In this document: positions 1 through 10,324 of the stretch, piece after piece
Layout: each line of letters opens with the position of its first letter
Position numbering within the stretch: position 1 is the stretch's first letter
Source of the DNA: Phocaeicola massiliensis B84634 = Timone 84634 = DSM 17679 = JCM 13223
Lineage (GTDB): Bacteria; Bacteroidota; Bacteroidia; Bacteroidales; Bacteroidaceae
Direction of reading: 5' to 3'
NCBI RefSeq assembly: GCF_000382445.1
Contig: NZ_KB905473.1
Span: 581,043 to 645,042, forward strand
DNA length: 64,000 bases
Program-made: the position numbers and the translations under genes
Notes under the pieces: generated by a model
What the model was told of the DNA's origin: nothing
Seen by the model: the letters and a program-made list of their open reading frames with translations, nothing else
The model's database searches: none

Positions 1-468
1 GTCGAAGATGGTTTCTCGTTTTTCAATTACGCTGCCGTCATGCTGTACTTCCATGTATTGGGTGGTATCGACCGGCTCTTCGTTGGTCATCCGCAGCGGG
101 TTGAGGCTTTCGTCATAATCTTTGCGAAGCGGATGGCCTATCCAGTCTTCACGCAGGAACAAGCGGCGCATGTCGGGGTGTCCCACAAAACGGATGCCGA
201 AGTAATCATACACTTCACGTTCGTTGAATTCTGCGCCTTTCCAAATATCGCAGACTGTAGGCAATTCAGCTTTCTCGCGGTTGGCAGTGACAGCTTTAAT
301 TACTTTGTTCTCGCCGGTAGCTGTCTTTTCCAGATGGTAGACTACTCCCAATCCTTCTTCTCCCCAGTCCATTCCGGTGAGTGAACGCATAAAGTCATAG
401 CCTTCCGCGCGTAACTTTTGCATCTCGGTGCGGAGTTCGTTAGGTTCTATTTTGATAATATCATCCAT
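1..468 (-). CDS. nuoC: NADH-quinone oxidoreductase subunit C (probably fused C/D), 5' part only
   Basis: This is the N-terminal 156 residues of a gene that runs off the left edge, so the stop is not in the window. The reading starts MDDIIKIEPNELR at an ATG three bases after the nuoB stop. The 30-kDa complex I signature is visible: an ERExYDxFG run, then HPDMRRLFLREDW and GHPLRKDY. NuoC is part of the peripheral arm of complex I, close to the quinone-reducing module. In Bacteroides it is usually fused to NuoD. The open frame at the window edge fits a fusion but cannot prove it. It lies in the order nuoA-nuoB-nuoC on the minus strand. Confidence 0.9.
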   Translation of the reverse strand, partial: MDDIIKIEPNELRTEMQKLRAEGYDFMRSLTGMDWGEEGLGVVYHLEKTATGENKVIKAVTANREKAELPTVCDIWKGAEFNEREVYDYFGIRFVGHPDMRRLFLREDWIGHPLRKDYDESLNPLRMTNEEPVDTTQYMEVQHDGSVIEKRETIFD

Positions 469-471
469 AAG

Positions 472-1059
472 TTATTCCTTTTGGGGTTCTTCTTCCTTGC
501 GGTTTACTCCGCCAAAGAATTTTTCCAGTTTTACTTTACGTTGCAGTTGCATCATGCCATATAATAAGGCTTCGGGCCGTGGGGGGCATCCGGGAATATA
601 AACGTCTACCGGTAATATTTTGTCAACTCCGTTCAGCACATGGTAGGATTTTTTAAACGGACCTCCGCTGATGGCGCATCCGCCCACTGCAATCACATAT
701 TTGGGGTCTGCCATTTGGTCATAAAGACGTTTTAATACCGGTGCCATTTTGTGTGTGATGGTTCCGGCTACCATAATCATATCTGCCTGGCGCGGACTGG
801 CGCGGGCTACTTCAAACCCGAAACGGGCAAAGTCATACCGGGCAGCACCGACTGCCATAAACTCAATTCCGCAGCAACTGGTTGCAAAGGTAAGCGGCCA
901 CAGCGAGTTGCTGCGTCCCCAGTTGATAAGGTCATCCAAACAACCGATAAGTACTTTTGTACCTCCTTCATTAAGTTGTTTGACCATGTTCTCCAGATAC
1001 TCATTATCTTTGAAATCTTCATAAGGGATAGATTTTATGACCGGTTTCTTTATTTCCAT
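472..1059 (-). CDS. nuoB: NADH-quinone oxidoreductase subunit B
   Basis: A 195-aa subunit of the peripheral arm of complex I that binds the terminal 4Fe-4S cluster N2, which passes electrons to quinone. The ligands are all present: adjacent Cys62-Cys63 in SCCGIEF, Cys128 in GGCAISGG and Cys158 in PGCPPRPE. An upstream extension of 37 codons is open, but the ATG at 1059 is preferred: an AAGGAG sits just before it, the extension is read through nuoA, and NuoB proteins normally start near here. The start overlaps the nuoA end by 10 bases, implying translational coupling. Confidence 0.95.
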   Translation of the reverse strand: MEIKKPVIKSIPYEDFKDNEYLENMVKQLNEGGTKVLIGCLDDLINWGRSNSLWPLTFATSCCGIEFMAVGAARYDFARFGFEVARASPRQADMIMVAGTITHKMAPVLKRLYDQMADPKYVIAVGGCAISGGPFKKSYHVLNGVDKILPVDVYIPGCPPRPEALLYGMMQLQRKVKLEKFFGGVNRKEEEPQKE

Positions 1060-1400
1060 TCCAATGCTCCTTTCTTCCAAGCGTATGCCAGGCCTAATAT
1101 GAGTACTACAATAAAGAAGAAGATGCTGACTAAACCGTACACTCCTAAATCCTGAACGACTGCCGCCCACGGAAAGAGAAATACCGTTTCAACATCAAAC
1201 ATGAGAAATAGAATGGCAAACAGATAGTAACCTACCTTAAATTGCATCCATGACTGTCCCCGGGTGGGGATACCACATTCGTAAGCCTCTCCTTTTTGCG
1301 GATTGTACGAACGGGGAGAAATGGCACGGGCAATACCCAAAGCCACGGCAACCAGTGCAATTGCCGTCAGGATAACGACAACTAATAGTGTAAAATACAT
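1050..1400 (-). CDS. nuoA: NADH-quinone oxidoreductase subunit A
   Basis: A 116-aa inner-membrane subunit of complex I. Three hydrophobic segments lie near residues 3-24, 58-80 and 86-108. The family signature is clear: YECGIP in the first loop and [19 protein letters not shown] in the second membrane segment, with the acidic D-x-E that is conserved in NuoA/ND3. It is the first gene of the nuo operon. About 110 bases upstream separate it from the next gene on the same strand. I could not fix its promoter, because only partial matches to the Bacteroidetes -7 element are seen there. Confidence 0.95.
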   Translation of the reverse strand: MYFTLLVVVILTAIALVAVALGIARAISPRSYNPQKGEAYECGIPTRGQSWMQFKVGYYLFAILFLMFDVETVFLFPWAAVVQDLGVYGLVSIFFFIVVLILGLAYAWKKGALEWK

Positions 1401-1510
1401 ATCTAAACTTTTTTTTGATTAGACAAAAAGTGAATGAACACAAAGCCCACTTACATAACGCTTAATGCAAGATACTTTGTTTTGGCTTTTAGCTTGAAGG
1501 CTTTATAAAA

Positions 1511-1900
1511 TTAAATAATGATTCGCCGTAGTGCATAGATATAGTAATCCACGGCATGCGAGTAATGTGAAATGGATGAATGAAAATGTATGTTGTTTGT
1601 TTGTAGCTCTTGTTTCCAGAAATCATTCAGTGTAGCAAGCAGACGGAGAGCACATTTGGATTTGGAAGTCAAATCCGGATTGTCAAGAGCAATTGCTACT
1701 TGTGGCATATCGGCAAAACGGTTGATAAACAGGAAATCCATGGTCTTTTTACACGGACTTTGTGTTTGCTGATAAGAAGAGGTTACGTTTGATTTCTGAA
1801 AGAATGAACTCTTTACTGACGCATACTCTTCTTGTCCCGCTGTTGTTATCAAGAGCAGGAAAAATAAAAGAGAAATAAAGATCTTCAGTATATTGTTCAT
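1511..1900 (-). CDS. small secreted protein of unknown function
   Basis: A 129-aa protein that I do not recognise. It begins with a classical signal peptide: NNILK, then a leucine/isoleucine-rich stretch, ending near TTAGQ around residue 22. No lipobox cysteine is present. The rest is short, polar and rich in Ser and His, with two cysteines near residues 50 and 83. It stands alone between nuoA and trkH on the same strand, with gaps of about 110 bases on each side. A periplasmic role is inferred from the signal peptide alone. Confidence 0.6.
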   Translation of the reverse strand: MNNILKIFISLLFFLLLITTAGQEEYASVKSSFFQKSNVTSSYQQTQSPCKKTMDFLFINRFADMPQVAIALDNPDLTSKSKCALRLLATLNDFWKQELQTNNIHFHSSISHYSHAVDYYIYALRRIII

Positions 1901-2009
1901 AATGATGATTTTTATTTAGAGGTCGCAAAGTTAGCCATAAATTTGGAATTCTATCATTATAAATTGTTTTTTTTCTCTTCTCGTGAATGGAGAGGGATTT
2001 CCGTACTTC

Positions 2010-3464
2010 TTAGTGTTTCTTCCAGAATCCGGGAGTAAACAACAGTAAGACGGTAAATAACTCCAAACGGCCGATGAGCATAAGTAACGCACTGATCCAT
2101 TTGGCCATATCGGGTAATCCGCTCCATGAATAAGAAGGTCCGCACTTGCCTATACCCGGTCCGACATTGCCTAAACTGGAAATTACGACACTGTATGCTT
2201 CTTCAAATCCTACTCCTAATATCATAAGCAATAGCCAACCAATAAAGACAATAGCTATATAAAGGAAAGTAAATGCCAATATAGCCGATTTGGTTGTAGA
2301 AGAAATTACCTGACGGTTGATGCGGACCGGCAAGACTGCATTAGGATGGATGATTCGTTTGAATTCGTTTCTTGATACACGGCTCATGATGGCAATACGA
2401 ATACATTTTATACCTCCGGAAGTGGAGCCTGCACATGCTCCGAAAAGCATGATGATGCACATCAATGTCCATAGTACCGGAACCCAGGTCATGTAATCAG
2501 CAGAAATAAATCCGGTGGTGGTCTGTAATGAGACTACTTGAAAAATAGCTTTCCGGAATGATTCTTCTATTCCCATCGGGCTGGTAAGAACCAGTGTGAC
2601 GGTGGTGAACAGGGTAAAACAACCTACAGTGCCCAAATACCAATGGAACTCGGTATTCTCAATCAACCGTTTGAACTTTCCTTTCAGAAAGAATAGAAAC
2701 AGCAGGGTAAAGTTGATACCCGACAAAAACATGAAAAGCGTGATTACATATTCTATATAGGGAGAATGAAAAGCAGCAATGCTGTTTTGCTTGGTAGAAT
2801 ATCCGCCTGTAGCAGTAGTTGTTAATGAATGGCACACGCTGTCGAACACATCCATTCCACCCAGCAGTAATAAGAATACTTCTGCTATGGTCAGTCCCAA
2901 ATAAATGCTCCAAATCCATTTGGCGGTCACACCGATACGGGGATGTACCTTGTCATGGGTGGGACCTGTAGCTTCGGCTGCAAATAGCTGTACACCGCCT
3001 ACTCCGAAAATGGGTAACACGGCGATGGTAAAGAATACAATCCCCAGTCCTCCAATCCATTGGGTCATGCTTCGCCAGAAAAGTAATCCGTGGGGCAATG
3101 ATTCGATATTATCCAGAATGCTTGCTCCGGTAGTGGTGAATCCCGACATGGTTTCAAAAAAAGCATCGGTGATGCTGGGAATGTATCCGCTCAGATAAAA
3201 CGGCAACATTCCGAACAGGGAAAAGAAGATCCAAGCAAGAGATACTACTACATAGCCATCGCGACGGCTGATTTTCCTTTCGGCGTTCTTTCCGAAGATA
3301 GAGAAAACAATACCTGCTCCTGCTGTGATAGCAGCGGAAGAAAGGAATGCGGTTAAATCTGTTTCCTTATAATATATGGCGAGTAATGCGCATAAAATCA
3401 AGAATCCCGCCTCAATGAAGAAAAGGGAACCCATGATTTTGCATATCATTTTAGAGTTAATCAT
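2010..3464 (-). CDS. trkH: Trk/Ktr-type potassium uptake protein TrkH
   Basis: A 484-aa inner-membrane potassium translocation subunit. The protein is hydrophobic throughout, and four selectivity-filter-like loops can be seen: SGFTTTGAS near residue 107, TTTATGGYST near 216, SLQTTTGFIS near 313 and SLGNVGPGIG near 431. The glycine at the centre of each repeat is typical of TrkH/KtrB. Its start overlaps the trkA stop by one base (TGATG), so the cytosolic gate TrkA and the pore are made together. Length is normal for TrkH. It ends about 110 bases before the small secreted gene. Confidence 0.93.
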   Translation of the reverse strand: MINSKMICKIMGSLFFIEAGFLILCALLAIYYKETDLTAFLSSAAITAGAGIVFSIFGKNAERKISRRDGYVVVSLAWIFFSLFGMLPFYLSGYIPSITDAFFETMSGFTTTGASILDNIESLPHGLLFWRSMTQWIGGLGIVFFTIAVLPIFGVGGVQLFAAEATGPTHDKVHPRIGVTAKWIWSIYLGLTIAEVFLLLLGGMDVFDSVCHSLTTTATGGYSTKQNSIAAFHSPYIEYVITLFMFLSGINFTLLFLFFLKGKFKRLIENTEFHWYLGTVGCFTLFTTVTLVLTSPMGIEESFRKAIFQVVSLQTTTGFISADYMTWVPVLWTLMCIIMLFGACAGSTSGGIKCIRIAIMSRVSRNEFKRIIHPNAVLPVRINRQVISSTTKSAILAFTFLYIAIVFIGWLLLMILGVGFEEAYSVVISSLGNVGPGIGKCGPSYSWSGLPDMAKWISALLMLIGRLELFTVLLLFTPGFWKKH

Positions 3465-4804
3465 CAGTTGAAGAATTTTTCTGCTTTCTTAATCATCATT
3501 CCCAAACAGAATACCACTACATGGTCTTCCGGTTGGATGATTGTATTACCTGTTACCAAGATACCTTCTCCATTTCGGATTAGTCCGCCGATGGTAACCC
3601 CTTTGGGAAGTCCCATGTCCTTAATGGCGTCTTTTGTAATACGTGAACCGGCTTTTACTGTAAATTCGGCAACATCTGCATTGGCAAAAGTCAGACATTT
3701 TACATTGGATACGTCGGCATCCAGCATCATTTGGTAAATATGGCTGGCAGCAATCATCTTTTTATTGATGACCGTGCCGATATCCAGACTTTCTGCCATA
3801 CTGATATAATCAATGTTTTCCACCTCGGCAACCGTCTTGGTAACACCCATTCTTTTGGCGGCGAGGCATGCCAGAATATTTGTTTCCGAATTATCTGTCA
3901 ATGCGACAAATGCTTCGGTGTTGCGAAGTCCTTCTTCCAATAGCAAATCCATATCCCGACCATCTCCATTGATAATCATGACTTTATCATCTACTACTTC
4001 TGTCAGCCGGTTACAGCGGTTGATATCGTTTTCGATTATTTTGACCTGCATATATTCAGGTACATATTGGGTTGTACGGACGGCTATACGGCTGCCTCCC
4101 ATGATCATTACATTACGCACATCGGCATAATTTTCCTTTCCGGCTATTTTACGGATATAAGGAATATATTTTTTTGTAGTGGTAAAATAAACAATATCAT
4201 GTAGCTTGATAGTATCATCTCCACGCGGGATAATTGTTTCATTGCCCCTTTTTATCGCTACAATGTGGAATGGAATATTACGTCCGCCCAGTTCGTGCAG
4301 AGGCACATTCAGAATTTCTGCCGTTTCACGCATTTTTGTACCAATCAGTACCAATGCGCCGCCACAGAACTCCCACCATTGGCGTATCCAGCTCATTTTG
4401 ATGGCGTCTACAATTTCTTTTGCAGCCAGCATTTCGGGATAGATCAGTGAATGAACACCCAGATGTGAAAAGAATTCCTTATGTTTAGGCAATAGGTATT
4501 CGTAATTATCAATACGGGCTACGGTCTTTTTGGCTCCCAAATTGGTGGCCAGCATACATGCCGTCATGTTACGGCTTTCTTCCGGCATGACTCCGATAAA
4601 AAGATCGGCTCCCGCTACACCGGCATTCTTCAGACCGGAAATGGAAGTCGGGGATGCATTGACTGTCATCAAGTCGAAGTTGGAATCTAATTTACTCAAC
4701 TTCTCCTCGTTTTCATCCATCAGGATAATATCTTGTTTTTCACCTGAGAGCAGTTTGGCCAAATGAGTGCCTACGGCTCCTGCCCCTGCGATAATAATCT
4801 TCAT
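3464..4804 (-). CDS. trkA: Trk system potassium uptake protein TrkA
   Basis: A 446-aa cytosolic gating subunit with two RCK repeats. The first Rossmann fold begins at residue 1 with the glycine motif GAGAVG and the acidic DEN that contacts the NAD(H) ribose. The second starts near residue 231 with VMIMGGSRIA. Each is followed by a TrkA-C-like domain; the last, near residues 365-446, contains VKAGSRITKDAIKDMGLPKG. Duplicated RCK units are standard for TrkA. The gene lies between dxs (15 bases upstream) and trkH (one-base overlap) on the same strand. Confidence 0.93.
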   Translation of the reverse strand: MKIIIAGAGAVGTHLAKLLSGEKQDIILMDENEEKLSKLDSNFDLMTVNASPTSISGLKNAGVAGADLFIGVMPEESRNMTACMLATNLGAKKTVARIDNYEYLLPKHKEFFSHLGVHSLIYPEMLAAKEIVDAIKMSWIRQWWEFCGGALVLIGTKMRETAEILNVPLHELGGRNIPFHIVAIKRGNETIIPRGDDTIKLHDIVYFTTTKKYIPYIRKIAGKENYADVRNVMIMGGSRIAVRTTQYVPEYMQVKIIENDINRCNRLTEVVDDKVMIINGDGRDMDLLLEEGLRNTEAFVALTDNSETNILACLAAKRMGVTKTVAEVENIDYISMAESLDIGTVINKKMIAASHIYQMMLDADVSNVKCLTFANADVAEFTVKAGSRITKDAIKDMGLPKGVTIGGLIRNGEGILVTGNTIIQPEDHVVVFCLGMMIKKAEKFFN

Positions 4805-4819
4805 TTTTATCTTTCTCTT

Positions 4820-6718
4820 TTAGAATGATACCAATACCTTATAAATACCTTCTTCATCCATGCCGCATAAACGATGCAGGTCTTTCACCGGGCCGTGTTC
4901 TACAAACTTATCCGGTAAACCGATGCGGCGAACAGTGGGAGTATATCTGTTGTCTGCCATAAACTCCAGGATAGCACTGCCCATTCCGCCTTTCAACACA
5001 CCGTCTTCAATGGTGACTATTCGGCAGAAATTCTTTCCTATTTCGTGTAGCATTTCTTCATCCAACGGTTTTAAAAAGCGTAAGTCATAATGGGCAATGC
5101 TCATTTTGCTTTCGGCTTCTGCACGGGTAATTGCCTTTCGTGCCGTATTGCCAATCGGACCGATGGTGATGACTGCCATGTCTTTTCCGTCTTTCAGTTT
5201 CCGCCCTTTGCCTATTTGTATTTCTTCAAAAGAAGATTTCCAGTCCACCAGCACCCCTCTTCCTCTGGGGTAACGAATCACAAAAGGTCCTTTATCGGGC
5301 AGTTGTGCGGTGTACATCAGATTGCGCAGCTCATGTTCATCATAAGGGGATGCCACCGTCAGGTTAGGGATGGGGCGCATATATGCCAAATCGAATGCAC
5401 CATGATGGGTAGGACCGTCCTCGCCCACAATTCCTGCCCGGTCAAGGCAAAGAACGACATTCAACTTTTGAATGGCAACATCGTGTATAACATTATCGTA
5501 TGCACGCTGCATGAAAGACGAATAGATGTTGCAGAACGGGATTAATCCGTCTTTTGCCATACCGCCGGAGAAGGTTACGGCATGCCCTTCTGCAATGCCT
5601 ACATCAAATCCCCGGTCGGGCATTGCTTTCATTAATATATTCATGGAGCATCCTGACGGCATTGCCGGGGTTACTCCTACTATTTTGTCGTTTTGCTGTG
5701 CCAGTTCCAACAACGTATTGCCAAACACATCCTGAAACAAAGGGGGAAGTCCGTCGGTATCTATCACAATGCGTTCTCCGGTTTCTTTGTCGAAAATTCC
5801 CGGTGCATGCCATATGGTAGCTGCTTTTTCAGCCGGACCGAATCCTTTGCCTTTGGTGGTATGGATATGGAGCAACTTGGGACCCTGCATATCTTTTATT
5901 TCTTTCAAGACACGTGCCAGATTATTGACATCGTGTCCGTCAATAGGACCGAAATAGCGGATATTCATTCCTTCGAACACATTTTGTTGCTGTACGAGCA
6001 TGGATTTCAGGCTGTTATTGAAACGAATCAGGCTCTTTCGGCGCTCTTCATTCAGTATGCCCCATTTATAGAACATTTTTGAGAGCTTATATCGTATTTT
6101 ATTATAACCTTCAGACATCTGGAGGTTTAGAAGATACTGTTTCATTCCACCCACACTGCGGTCGATAGCCATATTATTATCATTCAGGATGATTAAGAGA
6201 TTATTGGGTGTAGAGGAAGCATTGTTCAATCCTTCAAATGCCAGACCGCCACTCATTGATCCATCGCCGATGACGGCTACCACATGGCGGTTGTTTTCTC
6301 CATTCTTCTTAGCTGCGACAGCCATTCCGAGCGCTGCCGAAATAGAGTTGGAGGCATGTCCGCACGTAAAAGTGTCATATTCACTTTCGTGAGGAGAAGG
6401 AAAAGGGCACAGACCGTGTAATTTGCGGTTTGTACAGAAAGTATCCCTGCGGCCTGTCAATATCTTATGGCCGTATGCCTGATGACCTACGTCCCATACG
6501 ATGCGGTCATAAGGCGTATTAAATACATAATGTAAGGCTACGGTCAGTTCTACCACTCCCAGACTGGAACCAAAATGTCCCGGATTGCGTGAGAGCTCAT
6601 CTATTATTTTTTGCCTCAGCTCTTTACATACTTCGGGCAGTTTGTCTGCCTCTAATCGGCGCAAATCTTCCGGTGTATCTAAACTTTTCAGCAACATATA
6701 TGAAGTATCCTGTTCCAT
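4820..6718 (-). CDS. dxs: 1-deoxy-D-xylulose-5-phosphate synthase
   Basis: About 632 aa. It joins pyruvate and glyceraldehyde 3-phosphate to make DXP, the first step of the MEP isoprenoid pathway, and uses thiamine diphosphate. Landmarks include [17 protein letters not shown], the TPP motif GDGSMSGG ending in NDNNMAI, GFGPAEK and the transketolase pyrimidine domain [18 protein letters not shown]. An in-frame ATG 12 codons upstream (6754) is possible. The start at 6718 is preferred because TATTTTTG, a -7-like element, covers the upstream ATG region and homologues begin near TPEDLRRL. It is divergent from the GSCFA gene and leads into trkA and trkH. Confidence 0.95.
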   Translation of the reverse strand: MEQDTSYMLLKSLDTPEDLRRLEADKLPEVCKELRQKIIDELSRNPGHFGSSLGVVELTVALHYVFNTPYDRIVWDVGHQAYGHKILTGRRDTFCTNRKLHGLCPFPSPHESEYDTFTCGHASNSISAALGMAVAAKKNGENNRHVVAVIGDGSMSGGLAFEGLNNASSTPNNLLIILNDNNMAIDRSVGGMKQYLLNLQMSEGYNKIRYKLSKMFYKWGILNEERRKSLIRFNNSLKSMLVQQQNVFEGMNIRYFGPIDGHDVNNLARVLKEIKDMQGPKLLHIHTTKGKGFGPAEKAATIWHAPGIFDKETGERIVIDTDGLPPLFQDVFGNTLLELAQQNDKIVGVTPAMPSGCSMNILMKAMPDRGFDVGIAEGHAVTFSGGMAKDGLIPFCNIYSSFMQRAYDNVIHDVAIQKLNVVLCLDRAGIVGEDGPTHHGAFDLAYMRPIPNLTVASPYDEHELRNLMYTAQLPDKGPFVIRYPRGRGVLVDWKSSFEEIQIGKGRKLKDGKDMAVITIGPIGNTARKAITRAEAESKMSIAHYDLRFLKPLDEEMLHEIGKNFCRIVTIEDGVLKGGMGSAILEFMADNRYTPTVRRIGLPDKFVEHGPVKDLHRLCGMDEEGIYKVLVSF

Positions 6719-6810
6719 TCCTATGATATGATAAATATCTTGCAAAAATAGCATATTTATGTGTATTATGATTACATTTGTCCTTAAAAAATAGATAGAC
6801 TCTTATTGAT

Positions 6811-7797
6811 ATGAATTTCAGAACGCAAGTAGAACTGCCTAAAGAGGAAACAGAAATCCGTCATTCTGACCGAATTATGCTATTTGGTTCCTGTTTTGCC
6901 GAAAATATCGGAAATTTGTTGCTGGCAAATAAGTTTCGGTGTGATGTGAACCCTTTTGGGATTCTCTATAATCCTTTATCTGTGGCAGAGGCTATCCGTC
7001 AAACTCTCTCTTATAAAACTTACAATGAGGCGGATTTGTTTTGCGATAGGGCGGGATGGCATAGCTTTATGCATCATGGCTCTTTTTCAGGCAATTCGGC
7101 AGAAGAATGTTTGTTGCGGATTAACGAAAGGCTGGGGAGAGCCGCCGCGGAATTGCCGCAAACCGACTGGCTGATGATAACATGGGGAACGGCATGGGTT
7201 TATTCTTTGAAAGAGAATGGTAAGGTTGTGGGCAACTGCCATAAGCAACCGGATAAACTGTTTACGCGCAGGCTTCTTTCGGTAGAGGAGATAGTTGTTG
7301 AATATTTTGACTTGTTGAAAATGTTGCAGGAGCTGAACCCTAATCTGAAGGTGCTGTTCACCGTCAGTCCCATCCGGCACGCCAAAGACGGGATGCATGG
7401 CAATCAGATAAGTAAATCTACTCTATTATTGGCGATAGACACTCTGCAACACCATTATCCGATGTGCCATTATTTCCCTTCTTATGAAATTATGATGGAC
7501 GAACTTCGCGATTACCGCTTTTATGCGGATGATATGTTTCATCCTTCGCCCATGGCTGTATCTTATATATGGAAGTGTTTCGGAGATACTTATTTCAGCA
7601 GTCAGACACGGCAGATAATGAAAGAGTGGGAAGAAATACGCAAAGGGTTGAATCATAAACCTTTTGATGTCCGTTCGGAAGCATACCGTAGTTTTTTAAC
7701 TCAAATAGTGTTAAAGATAAGCAGGATGAAAGAAAAGTTCCCGTATTTTGAACTTCAAAAAGAATTAGAACAATGTCAAGCTCAATTGAAAATATAG
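6811..7797 (+). CDS. GSCFA-family protein, SGNH-hydrolase-like
   Basis: A 328-aa cytosolic protein named after the motif GSCFA, here at residues 26-30, where the serine is the presumed nucleophile. A late DDMFHPS segment could supply the acid and histidine of an SGNH-type esterase. The substrate is not known. The 3' end overlaps murF-alr by 25 bases, so the two are probably co-translated. This pairing suggests a link to the cell envelope or peptidoglycan precursors, but that is inference from position. No signal peptide is seen. Confidence 0.85.
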   Translation: MNFRTQVELPKEETEIRHSDRIMLFGSCFAENIGNLLLANKFRCDVNPFGILYNPLSVAEAIRQTLSYKTYNEADLFCDRAGWHSFMHHGSFSGNSAEECLLRINERLGRAAAELPQTDWLMITWGTAWVYSLKENGKVVGNCHKQPDKLFTRRLLSVEEIVVEYFDLLKMLQELNPNLKVLFTVSPIRHAKDGMHGNQISKSTLLLAIDTLQHHYPMCHYFPSYEIMMDELRDYRFYADDMFHPSPMAVSYIWKCFGDTYFSSQTRQIMKEWEEIRKGLNHKPFDVRSEAYRSFLTQIVLKISRMKEKFPYFELQKELEQCQAQLKI

Positions 7798-10238
7798 TAA
7801 AGGCTTTGGGTGCCAAACGCTTTGGCGACCACAATGCACAGATTGATTGGATTTTAACTGATAGCCGCTCGTTATGCTTCCCCGAAGAAACTTTATTCTT
7901 CGCTTTGAAAACCAAACGCAACGACGGGCATAAATATATTCCTGATTTGTATGAGCGCGGGGTGCGTAATTTTGTAGTGAGTGAACTGCCTGAGAACAAG
8001 GAAGCTTATACTGCCGCCAATTTCCTGCAATTGGCCAATCCGTTAAAGGGACTGCAAAAACTGGCAGAAAAGCATAGGGAACAATTTCTTATTCCGGTGG
8101 TCGGCATTACCGGCAGCAACGGTAAGACGGTAGTGAAAGAATGGTTATACCAATTGCTCAGCCCGGATCGCGTGGTTACCCGCTCTCCCCGCAGTTATAA
8201 TTCACAAATCGGAGTGCCGCTTTCTGTATGGTTGATGAACGAAGAAACCCAGTTGGCTATTTTTGAAGCCGGTATTTCTGAAATGGGTGAGATGGAGGCT
8301 TTGCAAAGCATTATCCGTCCCACTATCGGTATATTGACAAATATCGGTGGTGCTCACCAAGAGAATTTTTTCTCTGTTCAGGAGAAATGTATGGAGAAAC
8401 TGACGCTTTTTAAGGATTGTGATGTGATTATCTATGACGGTGATAATGAACTTATCAGCTCTTGTGTCAGCAAGTCTCTTTTTACTTCGCGTGAGATAGC
8501 CTGGTCTAAGAAAGACAATGAACGTCCTTTATTTATAGAATCTATTTGTAAGGGTGAGGATTCCACCACTGTGAAATATCGTTATTTGGGGATGCCGAAT
8601 GAATATAAGATACCGTTTATCGATGATGCATCGATTGAAAATTCATTGCATTGTCTGGCAGTAGCCTTGTATATGATGGTGCCTGCCGAGGACATTGCAG
8701 AGCGTATGGCGCATCTGGAGCAAATAGCCATGCGTTTGGAAGTGAAAGAAGGAAAAAATGGGTGTGTTATTATCAACGACAGCTATAATTCGGATTTGGC
8801 CTCTTTGGATATTGCACTTGATTTCATGTCGCGCCGTTCGGAAGATAAAGGTAAAAAACGCACATTGATTCTTTCGGATATGCTGGAAACGGGGCAAAGC
8901 AGTAAGTTGCTTTACCGTCAGGTGGCCGAACTGGTTCATAGTCGTGGTGTGGAAAAGATTATCGGGGTAGGCGACGAGATTCGTACAGCTTCTTCCCGGT
9001 TTGAGTTAGAGAAGTATTTTTTTCATAGCACAGAAGACTTGTTGAAATCCGACCTGTTGCCCAATCTGCGTAATGAGGTGGTCTTGATAAAAGGTTCACG
9101 CAGCTTTCATTTCGATGATATTTCGGAACGCTTGGAGTTGAAAGTACATGAGACAATTCTGGAAATCAAATTGAATGCATTGGTTGATAATTTGAATTAT
9201 TATCGTAGTAAACTGAAACCGGAGACAAAGATGGTGTGCATGGTGAAGGCATCGGCTTATGGAGCCGGTTCGTATGAGATAGCCAAAACCCTTCAAGACC
9301 ACAGGGTGGATTATTTGGCTGTAGCGGTTGCCGACGAAGGCTCGGACTTGAGAAAAGCCGGTATAACCAGTTCCATTATCATCATGAATCCGGAATTGAC
9401 TGCCTTCAAAACGATGTTCGATTATAAGCTCGAACCTGAAGTTTATAGTTTTCATTTACTGAATGAATTGATAAAGGCTGCCGAAAAAGAAGGAGTGACC
9501 AATTTCCCCATTCACATCAAACTGGATACCGGCATGCATCGGCTCGGCTTTACACCGGATGAGATACCGGAGTTGATAGAGCGCCTGAAAAAGCAGACGG
9601 CTGTTATTCCTCGTTCCGTATTCTCGCATTTGGTGGGAAGTGATGCCGAACAGTTTGATTCCTTTACGCGTCGCCAGATAGAGGCTTTTGAGCGGGCATC
9701 GCAGGAGTTGCAGGAGGCTTTTCCGCATAAGATATTGCGCCACATCTGTAATACGGCGGGTATCGAGCGTTATCCCGGCGCACAGTTTGATATGGTTCGT
9801 TTGGGAATAGGATTGTATGGCGTAGATCCTTTTACCAATAAAATTATTCATAATGTAAGTACACTGAAAACAACGATTCTTCAGATACATGATGTTCCCA
9901 AGGAAGAAACAGTGGGATACAGCCGGAAGGGGCATTTGGAACGCGATTCCCGCATAGCTGCCATTCCTATCGGATACGCCGACGGATTAAACCGTAAATT
10001 GGGCAATGGAAATGCTTACTGCTTGGTGAACGGACAGAAAGCACCGTATGTAGGTAATATATGTATGGATGTGTGTATGATAGATGTGACGGATATTGAC
10101 TGCAAAGAAGGAGACAAGGCAGTGATATTCGGTGATGATTTACCTGTAACGGTCTTGGCTGAAATTTTGGGAACCATTCCTTATGAGATATTGACAAGTG
10201 TTTCTAATCGGGTGAAAAGAGTTTATTACCAGGATTAA
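7773..10238 (+). CDS. murF-alr: bifunctional UDP-MurNAc-tripeptide:D-Ala-D-Ala ligase / alanine racemase
   Basis: An 821-aa fusion. Residues 1-450 are MurF, which adds D-Ala-D-Ala to UDP-MurNAc-tripeptide; the Mur ligase ATP loop GITGSNGKT has its lysine at 118. From about residue 455 the protein is a PLP-dependent alanine racemase: the Schiff-base lysine is Lys492 in VKASAYGAG, the tyrosine segment is VGYSRKGHLERDSRIAAIPIGYADG-like, and the C-terminal GNICMDVCMIDVTD is typical. One polypeptide therefore makes D-alanine and uses the dipeptide derived from it. This fusion is common in Bacteroidetes. The start lies inside the end of the GSCFA gene. Confidence 0.95.
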   Translation: MSSSIENIVKALGAKRFGDHNAQIDWILTDSRSLCFPEETLFFALKTKRNDGHKYIPDLYERGVRNFVVSELPENKEAYTAANFLQLANPLKGLQKLAEKHREQFLIPVVGITGSNGKTVVKEWLYQLLSPDRVVTRSPRSYNSQIGVPLSVWLMNEETQLAIFEAGISEMGEMEALQSIIRPTIGILTNIGGAHQENFFSVQEKCMEKLTLFKDCDVIIYDGDNELISSCVSKSLFTSREIAWSKKDNERPLFIESICKGEDSTTVKYRYLGMPNEYKIPFIDDASIENSLHCLAVALYMMVPAEDIAERMAHLEQIAMRLEVKEGKNGCVIINDSYNSDLASLDIALDFMSRRSEDKGKKRTLILSDMLETGQSSKLLYRQVAELVHSRGVEKIIGVGDEIRTASSRFELEKYFFHSTEDLLKSDLLPNLRNEVVLIKGSRSFHFDDISERLELKVHETILEIKLNALVDNLNYYRSKLKPETKMVCMVKASAYGAGSYEIAKTLQDHRVDYLAVAVADEGSDLRKAGITSSIIIMNPELTAFKTMFDYKLEPEVYSFHLLNELIKAAEKEGVTNFPIHIKLDTGMHRLGFTPDEIPELIERLKKQTAVIPRSVFSHLVGSDAEQFDSFTRRQIEAFERASQELQEAFPHKILRHICNTAGIERYPGAQFDMVRLGIGLYGVDPFTNKIIHNVSTLKTTILQIHDVPKEETVGYSRKGHLERDSRIAAIPIGYADGLNRKLGNGNAYCLVNGQKAPYVGNICMDVCMIDVTDIDCKEGDKAVIFGDDLPVTVLAEILGTIPYEILTSVSNRVKRVYYQD

Positions 10239-10294
10239 CGAAAAAGAGACCTTAATAATCTTAAGAAGAAGGAAGAATTTACGTTTCTTTTCTG

Positions 10295-10302
10295 TATATT
10301 TG
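10295..10302 (+). promoter_or_regulatory. -7 element (TATATTTG) of the secreted-protein gene
   Basis: This matches the Bacteroidetes -7 consensus TAnnTTTG and is placed 22 bases before the ATG at 10325. No perfect TTTG -33 element lies at the usual 19-21 base spacing; the nearest is TTTA. Confidence 0.45.
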
Positions 10303-10324
10303 GAGAAACCAAAAACAGAATGCC

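Noticed and set aside
1060-1170. 37-codon extension of nuoB
   Set aside because: It lies within nuoA, lacks family similarity and ignores the AAGGAG-supported ATG at 1059.
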